Positions 43,172 through 53,600 of a stretch of DNA of 64,000 bases are shown piece by piece. The stretch is from assembly GCA_036924085.1 (NCBI GenBank), contig JAVGWX010000011.1, positions 39,411,970 to 39,475,969 on the forward strand. The letters are read 5' to 3'. Below the pieces are notes generated by a model. The model worked only from the letters and a program-made list of their open reading frames with translations. It ran no database searches and was not told the origin of the DNA. Origin of the DNA: Ariolimax columbianus. Lineage: Eukaryota > Mollusca > Gastropoda > Stylommatophora > Arionidae. Positions within the stretch are counted from its first letter, which is position 1; each line of letters begins with the position of its first letter. The position numbers were made by a program, and so were the translations under genes.

Positions 43172-43860
43172 AACTGAACTTACTCGAGAGGTAGAGCACT
43201 CGCCTCCCAAAGTTATGAATGTGAACGATCTGCTATCGAATCCTGGAACGGGATCAAGATGCTGAGCAGCGCATGAGCCGCAGTGGTCAGCGGCCCATAG
43301 CTGATTGCTGGCGTCAGGGCCAGCGAACCAGAGCTGACAAGACCCTTCTACACCTCCACGCGGTGATCCTGGATAACATGCTGCAGCAGGGTAGACTGGC
43401 TAAGGAGAAGGGATCGAAGAGGGAATGCTAACCCAGTACTCAAAAAATGCTTGCTGAAGTCGGATGTGTTGGACCGAAAGGTGCAAATATCGCAGCCAAG
43501 CTGTAAACTACGACACAACGCATTCCGTTCTCTGGACTACATTCTGCTACTTAAGCCCTTTCAAGGTTTGGAAGTGGGAGATTGAGAACGAACAAAGAAG
43601 AAGAAGAAGAATCCTGGAACTTTGAAGCGACACCCTGGTCTTAAGGGAGGTAAGACCAGAGTGCCTGCATCCTGAGTTACCGTTAGTCGTCTCCACTGTT
43701 CATCTTGCCACTGGTCTAATGTAGTTTGGAACGAAGGAGTGAGGTTTCGTCCTCATCATAATATAAATACAGCGAAAGTTCATCATCAAAACAAAAACCG
43801 TCTGATGATGTAGCCATCATCGCTTGCGATAGGCAACTAAGTAAATAGTAAGTAAGTAAA
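43172..43860 (+). mobile_element. SINE-3 interrupted by SINE-4
   Basis: The head TACTCGAGAGGTAGAGCACT and GCTATCGAATCCTGGAAC is split from its body by the SINE-4 at 43250-43608. The body resumes ACTTTGAAGCGACACCCTGG and ends CATCATCGCTTGCGATAGGC AACTAAG, followed by its (GTAA)n tail to about 43920. Confidence 0.87.
43250..43608 (+). mobile_element. SINE-4, full length, with 12-bp target-site duplication
   Basis: GAATCCTGGAAC occurs at 43238-43249 and 43609-43620. The element runs from GGGATCAAGATGCTGAGCAG to GATTGAGAACGAACAAAGAA plus (GAA)n. The duplicated target is the host SINE-3's B-box region, so the insertion disrupted that element's promoter. Confidence 0.93.
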
Positions 43861-43920
43861 TAAGTCGGTAAGTAATTGAGTAGGTAGGTAGATAAACAGG
43901 TGGGTAAGTAAGTAAGAAGA

Positions 43921-44189
43921 GGTAAGTACGAGGATTGTTTAACGTGAAAAATTAATTGGATATATTACGCAATGTAAGGTCATACAGCCGTATTGTGAGT
44001 ATAAACAACTTCATCATTTTATTGTTTCGTAAATCAATAAAACGAACTTTTTCAAATGTCTTAAATACACCATTATGGATAATGAACTGGGCGATTTGGA
44101 GTTTATGCACAATGGATCTCTTTAATCAGAAAATATCGATTTGTTTAACCAATTACTGGATACATGGAGGGACTTCGTGACAAGTCCAA
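43921..44189. other. Unassigned spacer
   Basis: AT-rich with no firm assignment. Confidence 0.35.
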
Positions 44190-44520
44190 AAGTGCACTCT
44201 AGCACCGGTCTCCCAAGCTTGTGCACTCTCTTAGACAGCAACGACTACGATGGTCTGGTCGCATTCCTAAAGATATCCTATATGAAGAGTTAGCCGCCCA
44301 CAACTATGTTTCAATGATGTGTGTAAGCGTGATATGAATACCCTGAACATTAGTCTGACATCCTAGGAAGACGACGCTGCAGACCGAACCAAGTGGAGAT
44401 GTACGCCGAAGGAGATGGATCGCCTCACACTTGTAAAGAGACGCTCTTCCAACGCGGAGAGGTGAAACGACAACTCCGCAAGGAGAATGAAAACAAGAAC
44501 AGAAGTAGACAGTTGAGTAT
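44190..44520 (+). pseudogene. LINE C-terminal fragment, strongly eroded
   Basis: Translates QQRLRWSGRIPKDILYEELA, the LRW.GH...PK.ILY.EL region with an internal deletion compared with 12430-12600. Downstream short frames (ADRTKWRC, KRRSSNAE) fit the same family's C-terminus. Multiple stops. Confidence 0.7.
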
Positions 44521-44825
44521 GCCGCTCCATGGTCTTATCATTCTATGGTCATTTACAGCTGAAAGGGGCTAATAATTATGTTGTTGTTTGTCCATCATTT
44601 CCGGAAGAGGGACACATTGTCATCTGTCAATATCGGAGTGGGTTTGGAGGTGGCTGATCAAACCAATCCGAAGCCGAAAGCGTCTGTCACACTGATGGCA
44701 GAGTAACACAGTCTGACCGTTAGACGGAGGCAACTCGTCTCTTGCCTTTCGAGTTGCACGTCGTAGGTTTCCTTTCTGTGTTTATCTTAGCGCGGTATCT
44801 AACCACACATATAACTGTTGTTTTC

Positions 44826-44863
44826 GGGGGGGGGGGGGGGGGGGGTGGGGGGGGGGGGGGGGG
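44826..44863. repeat. Poly-G run of 38 bases with one interruption
   Basis: G runs of 20 and 17 flank a single T at 44846. A strong G-quadruplex candidate. Assembly length here is unreliable. Confidence 0.95.
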
Positions 44864-45033
44864 CAATTTATTTTAATCCACAGTACCACAGCAGCCTCGT
44901 CTTATTTCAATAGCCAATTAAGAAGCATCGCAATGCACTACAATCAGGAAGATCCATGTCCGCCTTCTTCAGCACATATAAGAGAAGCCACATAAATATA
45001 GCAGAGAATGAACAACTCAAGGCGAGTAGCTTC

Positions 45034-45115
45034 GAAGAAGAAGAAGAAGAAGAAGAAGAAGAAGAAGAAGAAGAAGAAGAAGAAGAAGAAGAAGAAGAAG
45101 AAGAAGAAGAAGAAG

Positions 45116-45158
<43 letters not shown>

Positions 45159-45178
45159 CCAACAACAACACAAGAATA
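45034..45178. repeat. (GAA)28 followed directly by (CAA)n
   Basis: 45034-45117 is an uninterrupted GAA tract. It changes to CAA at 45118 and continues to about 45170. Poly-Glu, poly-Lys, poly-Phe and poly-Ser frames are by-products. Confidence 0.97.
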
Positions 45179-45384
45179 AGACAGAATAACTCGATTGTTA
45201 TGCGAAACTAAGAAGAAGAGGAAACCAAGGTGACTGTTAGTGCGCAGAAAAACGTTGAGAACCTCTGGCTTAAGCAGTTACAGATCTAAGTTCAACGCGT
45301 AGATGCTCCTCTACCGGCCATACCACGTTGAAAATACCGGGTCTTGTCCACCTCTACTCTTCTTACCTCATCCTCTGTTTCAAT

Positions 45385-45560
45385 TCCCTCTGTCCAATAA
45401 TCACACTCTTACACAACTATCACACGCGCCCTCAGGGTGAGAAGCTTCCATTGAACTTTAGTTGGGTTGACCTCTGAGAGCGCCCAAATTAGCTTGGGTA
45501 CATTCAGACGCACAGACGCATCTAAGCACTGGTTAGTACATCCTGACATCACCTAAAAGG
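45385..45560 (-). mobile_element. R8 dispersed repeat, unexpanded copy
   Basis: The minus strand reads ACTAACCAGTGCTTAGATGC, GGTCAACCCAACTAAAG, CCTGAGGGCGCGTGTGATAG, TTGTGTAAGAGTGTGATTAT and TGGACAGAGGG. It matches both ends of 17735-19258 but has only one unit where that copy has about 70. Confidence 0.83.
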
Positions 45561-46065
45561 CCGCGGACCTGGGTGGAAAGGAGCGTGCCTCTACCAGTAG
45601 AATACAGAGGCATACATTTTATAAAAAAGACCCCAAAAAACTACGATTGCTCTTGCATCTCAACGCTATCTAAGCCACCTGTCGAAGGCCTCGGAAGGCG
45701 CGTCACTCGCTCCTTGTCCCTGAAAACCATATAAAGAAATGCATAACTGAACAAGTGGGTTCAGAAAGGGCGCCAGATTCTCATGGTGATGACGTGACTC
45801 AGTACGCGGGCAGATGTCAATGTATTAGCATGTAAATTAACGCGGGAAAGAGATATGTACTCTCCTTTATGATAACATCTTTGTCAAGTGTGCATGTCTT
45901 TGAAAGATCCTTGACCTAGATATACATTTTGCATTAGCTGATGACATCATTGCACATCGTATGGTGTAGGGGGTAATTAACCAGTGGCATATCCCCCAGT
46001 TATCCTCTACCGAAAGGTTTATTTTAGAGTTTCAGGGAAAGGGGGTGGAAATATAGACTAGTTTA
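45561..46065. other. Unassigned spacer
   Basis: No recognised feature. Confidence 0.4.
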
Positions 46066-46084
46066 GCGTATTCACTTGGGATCT

Positions 46085-47645
46085 GGGACGTTAGTCTAGT
46101 CAGATACAACACACTGACCAGGATGAGGCGTCAGGGCCAGGCACAACACACTGACCAGGATGAGGCGTCAGGGCCAGGCACAATACACTGACCAGGATAA
46201 GGCGTCAGGGCCAGGCACAATACACTGGCCAGGATGAGGCGTCAGGGCCAGGCACAACACACTGACCAGGATGAGGCGTCAGGGCCAGGCACAACACACT
46301 GATCAGGATGAGGCGTCAGCGCCAGGCACAACACACTGACCAGGATGAGGCGTCAGGGCCAGGCACAACACACTGACCAGGATGAGGCGTCAGGGCCAGG
46401 CACAACACACTGACCAGGATGAGGCGTCAGGGCCAGGCACAACACACTGACCAGGATGAGGCGTCAGGGCCAGGCACAACACACTGACCAGGATGAGGCG
46501 TCAGGGCCAGGCACAATACACTGACCAGGATGAGGCGTCAGGGCCAGGCACAACACACTGACCAGGATGAGGCGTCAGGGCCAGGCACAACACACTGACC
46601 AGGATGAGGCGTCAGGGCCAGGCACAACACACTGACCAGGATGAGGCGTCAGGGCCAGGCACAACACACTGACCAGCATGAGGCGTCAGGGCCAGGCACA
46701 ACACACTGACCAGGATGAGGCGTCACGGCCAGGCACAACACACTGACCAGAATGAGGCGTCAGGGCCAGGCACAACACACTGACCAGGATGAGGCGTCAG
46801 GGCCAGGCACAACACACTGACCAGGATGAGGCGTTAGGGCCAGGCACAACACACTGACCAGGATGAGGCGTCAGGGTCAGGCACAACACACTGACCAGGA
46901 TGAGGCGTCAGGGCCAGGCACAACACACTGACCAGGATGAGGCGTCAGGGCCAGGCACAACACACTGACCAGGATGAGGCGTCAGGGCCAGGCACAACAC
47001 ACTGACCAGGATGAGGCGTCAGGGCCAGGCACAACACACTGACCAGGATGAGGCGTCAGGGCCAGGCACAACACACTGACCAGGATGAGGCGTCAGGGCC
47101 AGGCACAACACACTGACCAGGATGAGGCGTCAGGGCCAGGCACAATACACTGACCAGGATGAGGCGTCATGGCCAGGCAGAATACACTGACCAGGATGAG
47201 GCGTCAGGGCCAGGCACAACACACTGACCAGGATGAGGCGTCAGGGCCAGGCACAACACACTGACCAGGATGAGGCGTCAGGGCCAGGCACAACACACTG
47301 ACCAGGATGAGGCGTCAGGGCCAGGCACAACACACTGACCAGGATGAGGCGTCAGGGCCAGGCACAACACACTGACCAGGATGAGGCGTCAGGGCCAGGC
47401 ACAACACACTGACCAGGATGAGGCGTCAGGGCCAGGCACAACACACTGACCAGGATGAGGCGTTAGGGCCAGGCACAACACACTGACCAGGATGAGGCGT
47501 CAGGGACAGGCACAACACACTGACCAGGATGAGGCGTCAGGGCCAGGCACAACACACTGACCAGGATGAGGCGTCAGGGCCAGGCACAACACACTGACCA
47601 GGATGAGGCGTCAGGGCCAGGCACAACACACTGATCAGGACCACA
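46085..47645 (+). repeat. E6-type minisatellite, 37-bp unit, about 42 copies
   Basis: Unit GGGCCAGGCACAACACACTG then ACCAGGATGAGGCGTCA. Almost all copies are identical. Scattered single-base variants include GCGTTAGGG at about 46833 and 47460, and some copies read AATACACTG instead of AACACACTG. Confidence 0.96.
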
Positions 47646-47912
47646 ATTTCTCTTCCATGGAAACAGGAAATTTTCAAGGCAGCCTGAGTGACAAGATGTT
47701 GATCGATGTGATGCCCATATTAGTGAGCGCCACGCAGATGAAACCAAGCATAGCAGAACCGCCTGGAGGACCGCGGTCCACCTTCATCAGCACGCTCGGG
47801 ATGTGAGGGAAGCTACTAAAGCCCGACGCTTAACATCCTTTTCATGGCCCACAAAAGAGGAAACTTACTCATTGAGGACATTAATCAACAACATCATCAA
47901 CAACAACAGCAT
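47646..47912 (+). mobile_element. E6 body downstream of its minisatellite
   Basis: TTCCATGGAAACAGGAAATT, TCAAGGCAGCCTGAGTGACA, GGAGGACCGCGGTCCACCTT and AGAGGAAACTTACTCATTGA lead to an imperfect (AAC)n tail. Confidence 0.87.
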
Positions 47913-48324
47913 ATTTCCTCCGAAAAATGTGATCTTCTAGTCACATTAACTTTTGAAGATCTAAACTAAGTTTAGGAAGAGTAGGTACGTTTGTAAACTC
48001 AGGAAATGTTTAACAACTGAGAAATCTTCAAATATAAGCATGTGAATTGCTTAAGCCAATATATCGGTTCTGTAGCAGTGTCAGAAAATTGCAAGCCGAT
48101 ATTTCTGTTCTACGAAGTGAAAAAGTTAAGTAGTGTTATATATATATATATATATATATAAAACCGGACCTAACTGCATCAAGTTAACATACGTACGATG
48201 CGCATGATGACGTCAATTCTGGTGTTAACAGCACATACCAACCGACAAGTTTTCAAAATTGCAATATCCTTGGACTCATAGCTTCCTCAGCAGACCGTTG
48301 AAAACATGGCAGGTGTGATAAGGA
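47913..48324. other. AT-rich spacer with a (TA)n run
   Basis: Contains TATATATATATATATATATA at 48138-48160. It may include the 5' flank of the mariner relic at 48325, but no terminal repeat was identified. Confidence 0.4.
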
Positions 48325-48510
48325 ACCCGTCCAGAGTTGATCAGAGACCGTTGATTCGGTTTCCTAACAGCTGAAGGATGTCGACCAGTTGACATTCATT
48401 GCAGAATGCAGGCACTGTATGGGGACAAAAGTGTGTCGAAGACAACAGTAAAGAACTGGACAACGATGTTTAAAGAAGGAAGTGATTTAACGCAACAATA
48501 TGCGCGTGAC
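48325..48510 (+). pseudogene. Mariner-type transposase N-terminal HTH fragment
   Basis: One frame reads FGFLTAEGCRPVDIHCRMQA then LYGDKSVSKTTVKNWTTMFK and EGSDLT. This is the first helix-turn-helix of mariner-group transposases (IRFL..EG..P.EIH.RM...YG...S..TV..W...F..G). The second HTH and DDE core are missing, and an E6 3' end lies just downstream. Confidence 0.75.
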
Positions 48511-48564
48511 CTGGTCTCGGAAGTTCTGTCGGTTAATTTATGTTCTTCTTTAAACATCGTCTTA

Positions 48565-48640
48565 ACTTTTCAGGCCGCACAAAATAGTAAACTTACTCAC
48601 TGTGGGCATTAAACAACAACAACAACAACAACAATATAAG
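48565..48640 (+). mobile_element. E6 3' end only
   Basis: CAGGCCGCACAAAATAGTAA ACTTACTCACTGTGGGCATT plus (AAC)n. Severely 5'-truncated. Confidence 0.8.
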
Positions 48641-48674
48641 TTATAGAGCGTCTGTGTCGTTTATTATGTGTACA

Positions 48675-48925
48675 AAACCCAATTCGATCTGAAAACATCA
48701 TTCTGTCTAACAACCTAATTCGGTCTGAAAACTACATTATATCCAACAATTCGTTCTCAAAACGCCGTTCTAACAGCTCAATTCGTTCTCAAAACGCCGT
48801 TCAGTCTAAAAACTCAATCCATTCTCAAAACTCACTTCAGTCTAAAAACTCAATCCATTCTCAAAACTCCGTTCTGTCTAAAAACTTACATCTATCTCCA
48901 ACCCGCGTTCAGTCTAATGAGTCGG
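48675..48925. repeat. Degenerate ~32-34 bp tandem repeat, about 7 copies
   Basis: Units resemble CAATTCGTTCTCAAAACGCC GTTCTGTCTAAAAA. The central two are most alike and the edges diverge. Confidence 0.85.
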
Positions 48926-49324
48926 CCAAAAAATAACAAACAAACTCATATTCAGTAGAACAACTCCAGCCGACCCTACAACGGGGGGCAGAGGCGGATG
49001 CAACATGCTGTCATGTTGGACACGTCTGAGGGATCCACGTTAACAGCAGCGGCAGCATGTTCACCTCCAGTCCAGATGCGGGAGAGCTAGTTAACGAGTG
49101 AAAGAGATGTAAGCACCTGAGCGCGAATGGGGAAGAGGAACTAACACGTTGTTGGATGCTCTAGTGTGTGTACCCGGGACTAGAACCCCTATAACTACCC
49201 AACCATGACCAAAATGCCGACTAAGGAAGGTTGTACACAGAATCGCAAAACAAGAAAAACAAATAATAAAGACACCAGCACTGCAAGAACGAAACGTTTC
49301 GACTTTCATACAGGCTTTCTGGAA

Positions 49325-49341
49325 GGGGGGGGGGGGGGGGG
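49325..49341. repeat. Poly-G run
   Basis: Seventeen consecutive G residues. Confidence 0.95.
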
Positions 49342-49449
49342 CGCATCAATCTGTAGTTGTGGTAGCAACATTGTTTGTTTGTAGTGAGAATTAGACAAAA
49401 GGTAAAGATCATACATTTCGCCTATCCAAGTCCTATAATAACGGGGGGA

Positions 49450-50019
49450 AATGCAGCTGAGAACAAGAAATGAGAAAAATAATAGCTATGACCAAAAGAT
49501 CGAATTCAGCAACATGCGACACACACAGACATCCAAACAGATACATATATACATTGGAAATGGGAATTGTCGGTTGTTATGTATACTCGTCGCTATTTTA
49601 TGGCGCAGAAACATGGACACTGCACAGTCAGTTGGAAAAGTTGATTTAAGCCTTTGGAATGTGGGTATATAGAAAATGTGGTCGCATTCTTTGAAAAGAG
49701 AAGAAAACAAATGTGGAGGTATTGAATGGGAGGTGGAGGAAGGGCGAGCGTGTGTGTGAAAAGACAATTATTGATCGAAATCAGGGTTAGACACTCAAGT
49801 TATTTTGGCGTTATCTAAAAAGACATACCTCCATGTTGAAAAATATACTAGTGGGCAGTGGTAGACTGACGTTCAATAGACAGAAAACGTTATCAGTGGG
49901 TGGATAATATCAGACTCGGTTATAGCCTGTCAGATTGCACCGTTAATGTAAGAGATAGAGTACACTGGAGAACCATTGCAGCCGTCCTTCCATGCGGAGA
50001 TGGTACTTGAACTGAACTG
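49450..50019 (+). pseudogene. LINE RT C-terminal region with (TGAAC)n tail
   Basis: Frames give LFYGAETWTLHSQLEKLI, then MWVYRKCGRIL and KEKKTNVEVLNGRWRKGERV. The YGAETWT and KEKKTN.EVL motifs are the standard C-terminal region. It ends CCGTCCTTCCATGCGGAGAT GGTACTTGAACTGAACTG, the family's pentanucleotide tail. A SINE-4 inserted into that tail at 50020. Multiple stops. Confidence 0.82.
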
Positions 50020-50384
50020 GCGATCAAGACGCTGAGCAGCGTATGAGCTGCAGTGGTCAGCGACCCATAGCTGACCGCTAGCGTCAGGGCCAGCGAACCA
50101 GAGCTGCCAAGACCCTTCTACACCTCCACGCGGTGATCCTGGATAACAGGCTGCAGTAGAGCAGACTGGCTAAGGAGAAGGGATCGAAGAGGGAATGCTA
50201 ACCCGGTACTCAAAAAATGATTGCTGAAGTCGGATGTGTTGGACCGAAAGGTGCAAATATCGCAGTCAATCTGTAAACTACGACACAACGCATTCCGTTC
50301 TCTGGACTACATTCTGCTACTTAAGCCCTTTTAGGGTTTGGTAGCGGGAGATTGAGAATGAACGCAGAAGAAGAAGAAGAAGAA
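50020..50384 (+). mobile_element. SINE-4, full length, with 11-bp target-site duplication
   Basis: GAACTGAACTG occurs at 50009-50019 and 50385-50395, both within the LINE's tail repeat. The element body is collinear with 43250-43608 and ends in (GAA)n. Confidence 0.92.
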
Positions 50385-50689
50385 GAACTGAACTGAACGT
50401 AAGATCTTAAACACTCCTTGATTTAGAGGAAAGGATAGCACTACATCTTAGTTTTAAGAGTGTCGTCAAACTCGAAGAAGCAGGGCTAAGGCCGACATCG
50501 AATAAACGGAACTAACTCCCACATATGTGTCTGGATCTAGGCTTCCCTTAATGGGGAATACTGCACTGCAGTTGTCGCATATGCTGCGTACGAGACGAAA
50601 GGGAGTTAGGATTAAGCTTAATACAGTTAACTATACGGTTAAGTCCAAAACACAGTAATCTGTTATTCTCCTGTCTGTAAAGTTTGGAC

Positions 50690-53600
50690 AAGTTCATATT
50701 TTATATGTCCAGTCTGTAGCGTTCGGGCAGAGCTGATCTTTTGTCTATCATGTCTGCAGAGTTCAGACACATTAATCTATTATATTTACTGTCTGTATAG
50801 TTCGGACAAGCTTACACTTTATCTATCATGGCTGTAGAGTTCGGACAAGCTAACATTTGATCTATCATGTCTGTAGAGTTCGGACAAGCTAACATTTGAT
50901 CTATCATGTCTGTAGAGTTCGGACAAGCTAACATTTGATCTATCATGTCTGTAGAGTTCGGACAAGCTAACATTTGATCTATCGTGTCTGTAGAGTTCGG
51001 ACAAGCTAACATTTGATCTATCATGTCTGTAGAGTTCGGACAAGCTAACATTTGATCTATCATGTCTGTGGAGTTCGGACAAGCTTACACTTTATATATC
51101 ATGTCTGTAGAGTTCGGACAAGCTAACATTTGATCTATCATGTCTGTAGAGTTCGGACAAGCTAACATTTTATATATCATGGCTGTAGAGTTCGGACAAG
51201 CTAACATTTGATCTATCATGTCTGTAGAGTTCGGACAAGCTAACATTTTATCTATCATGGCTGTAGAGTTCGGACAAGCTAACATTTTATCTATCATGGC
51301 TGTAGAGTTCGGACAAGCTAACATTTGATCTATCATGTCTGTAGAGTACGGACAAGCTAACATTTGATCTATCATGTCTGTAGAGTTCGGACAAGCTAAC
51401 ATTTTATCTATCATGGCTGTAGAGTTCGGACAAGCTAACATTTTATCTATCATGGCTGTAGAGTTCGGACAAGCTAACATTTTATCTATCATGTCTGTAG
51501 AGTTCGGACAAGCTAACATTTGATCTATCATGTCTGTAGAGTTCGGACAAGCTAACATTTGATCTATCATGTCTGTAGAGTTCGGACAAGCTAACATTTT
51601 ATCTATCATGGCTGTAGAGTTCGGACAAGCTAACATTTGATCTATCATGTCTGTAGAGTTCGGACAAGCTAACATTTGATCTATCATGTCTGTAGAGTTC
51701 GGACAAGCTAACATTTGATCTATCGTGTCTGTAGAGTTCGGACAAGCTAACATTTGATCTATCATGTCTGTAGAGTTCGGACAAGCTACCATTTGATCTA
51801 TCATGTCTGTGGAGTTCGGACAAGCTTACACTTTATATATCATGTCTGTAGAGTTCGGACAAGCTAACATTTGATCTATCATGTCTGTAGAGTTCGGACA
51901 AGCTAACATTTTATATATCATGGCTGTAGAGTTCGGACAAGCTAACATTTGATCTATCATGTCTGTAGAGTTCGGACAAGCTAACATTTTATCTATCATG
52001 GCTGTAGAGTTCGGACAAGCTAACATTTTATCTATCATGGCTGTAGAGTTCGGACAAGCTAACATTTGATCTATCATGTCTGTAGAGCACGGACAAGCTA
52101 ACATTTGATCTATCATGTCTGTAGAGTTCGGACAAGCTAACATTTGATCTATCATGTCTGTAGAGTTCGGACAAGCTAACATTTGATCTATCGTGTCTGT
52201 AGAGTTCGGACAAGCTAACATTTTATATATCATGGCTGTAGAGTTCGGACAAGCTAACATTTGATCTATCATGTCTGTAGAGTTCGGACAAGCTAACATT
52301 TTATCTATCATGGCTGTAGAGTTCGGACAAGCTAACATTTTATCTATCATGGCTGTAGAGTTCGGACAAGCTAACATTTGATCTATCATGTCTGTAGAGC
52401 ACGGACAAGCTAACATTTGATCTATCATGTCTGTAGAGTTCGGACAAGCTAACATTTGATCTATCATGTCTGTAGAGTTCGGACAAGCTAACATTTGATC
52501 TATCGTGTCTGTAGAGTTCGGACAAGCTAACATTTGATCTATCATGTCTGTAGAGTTCGGACAAGCTAACATTTGATCTATCATGTCTGTGGAGTTCGGA
52601 CAAGCTTACACTTTATATATCATGTCTGTAGAGTTCGGACAAGCTAACATTTGATCTATCATGTCTGTAGAGTTCGGACAAGCTAACATTTTATATATCA
52701 TGGCTGTAGAGTTCGGACAAGCTAACATTTGATCTATCATGTCTGTAGAGTTCGGACAAGCTAACATTTTATCTATCATGGCTGTAGAGTTCGGACAAGC
52801 TAACATTTTATCTATCATGGCTGTAGAGTTCGGACAAGCTAACATTTGATCTATCATGTCTGTAGAGCACGGACAAGCTAACATTTGATCTATCATGTCT
52901 GTAGAGTTCGGACAAGCTAACATTTTATCTATCATGGCTGTAGAGTTCGGACAAGCTAACATTTTATCTATCATGGCTGTAGAGTTCGGACAAGCTAACA
53001 TTTTATCTATCATGGCTGTAGAGTTCAGACAAGCTAACATTTGATCTATCATGTCTGTAGAGTTCGGACAAGCTAACATTTGATCTATCATGTCTGTAGA
53101 GTTCGGACAAGCTAACATTTTATCTATCATGGCTGTAGAGTTCGGACAAGCTAACATTTGATCTATCATGTCTGTAGAGTTCGGACAAGCTAACATTTGA
53201 TCTATCATGTCTGTAGAGTTCGGACAAGCTAACATTTGATCTATCATGTCTGTAGAGTTCGGACAAGCTAACATTTTATCTATATTGGCTGTAGAGTTCG
53301 GACAAGCTAACATTTTATCTATCATGGCTGTAGAGTTCGGACAAGCTAACATTTGATCTATCATGTCTGTAGAGTTCGGACAAGCTAACATTTGATCTAT
53401 CATGTCTGTAGAGTTCGGACAAGCTAACATTTGATCTATCATGTCTGTAGAGTTCGGACAAGCTAACATTTTATCTATCATGGCTGTAGAGTTCGGACAA
53501 GCTAACATTTGATCTATCATGTCTGTAGAGTTCGGACAAGCTAACATTTGATCTATCATGTCTGTAGAGTTCGGACAAGCTAACATTTGATCTATCATGT

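Noticed and set aside
44956..45211. Poly-Glu/poly-Gln and poly-Lys/poly-Asn proteins
   Set aside because: Frames over (GAA)28 and (CAA)n, with no coding context.
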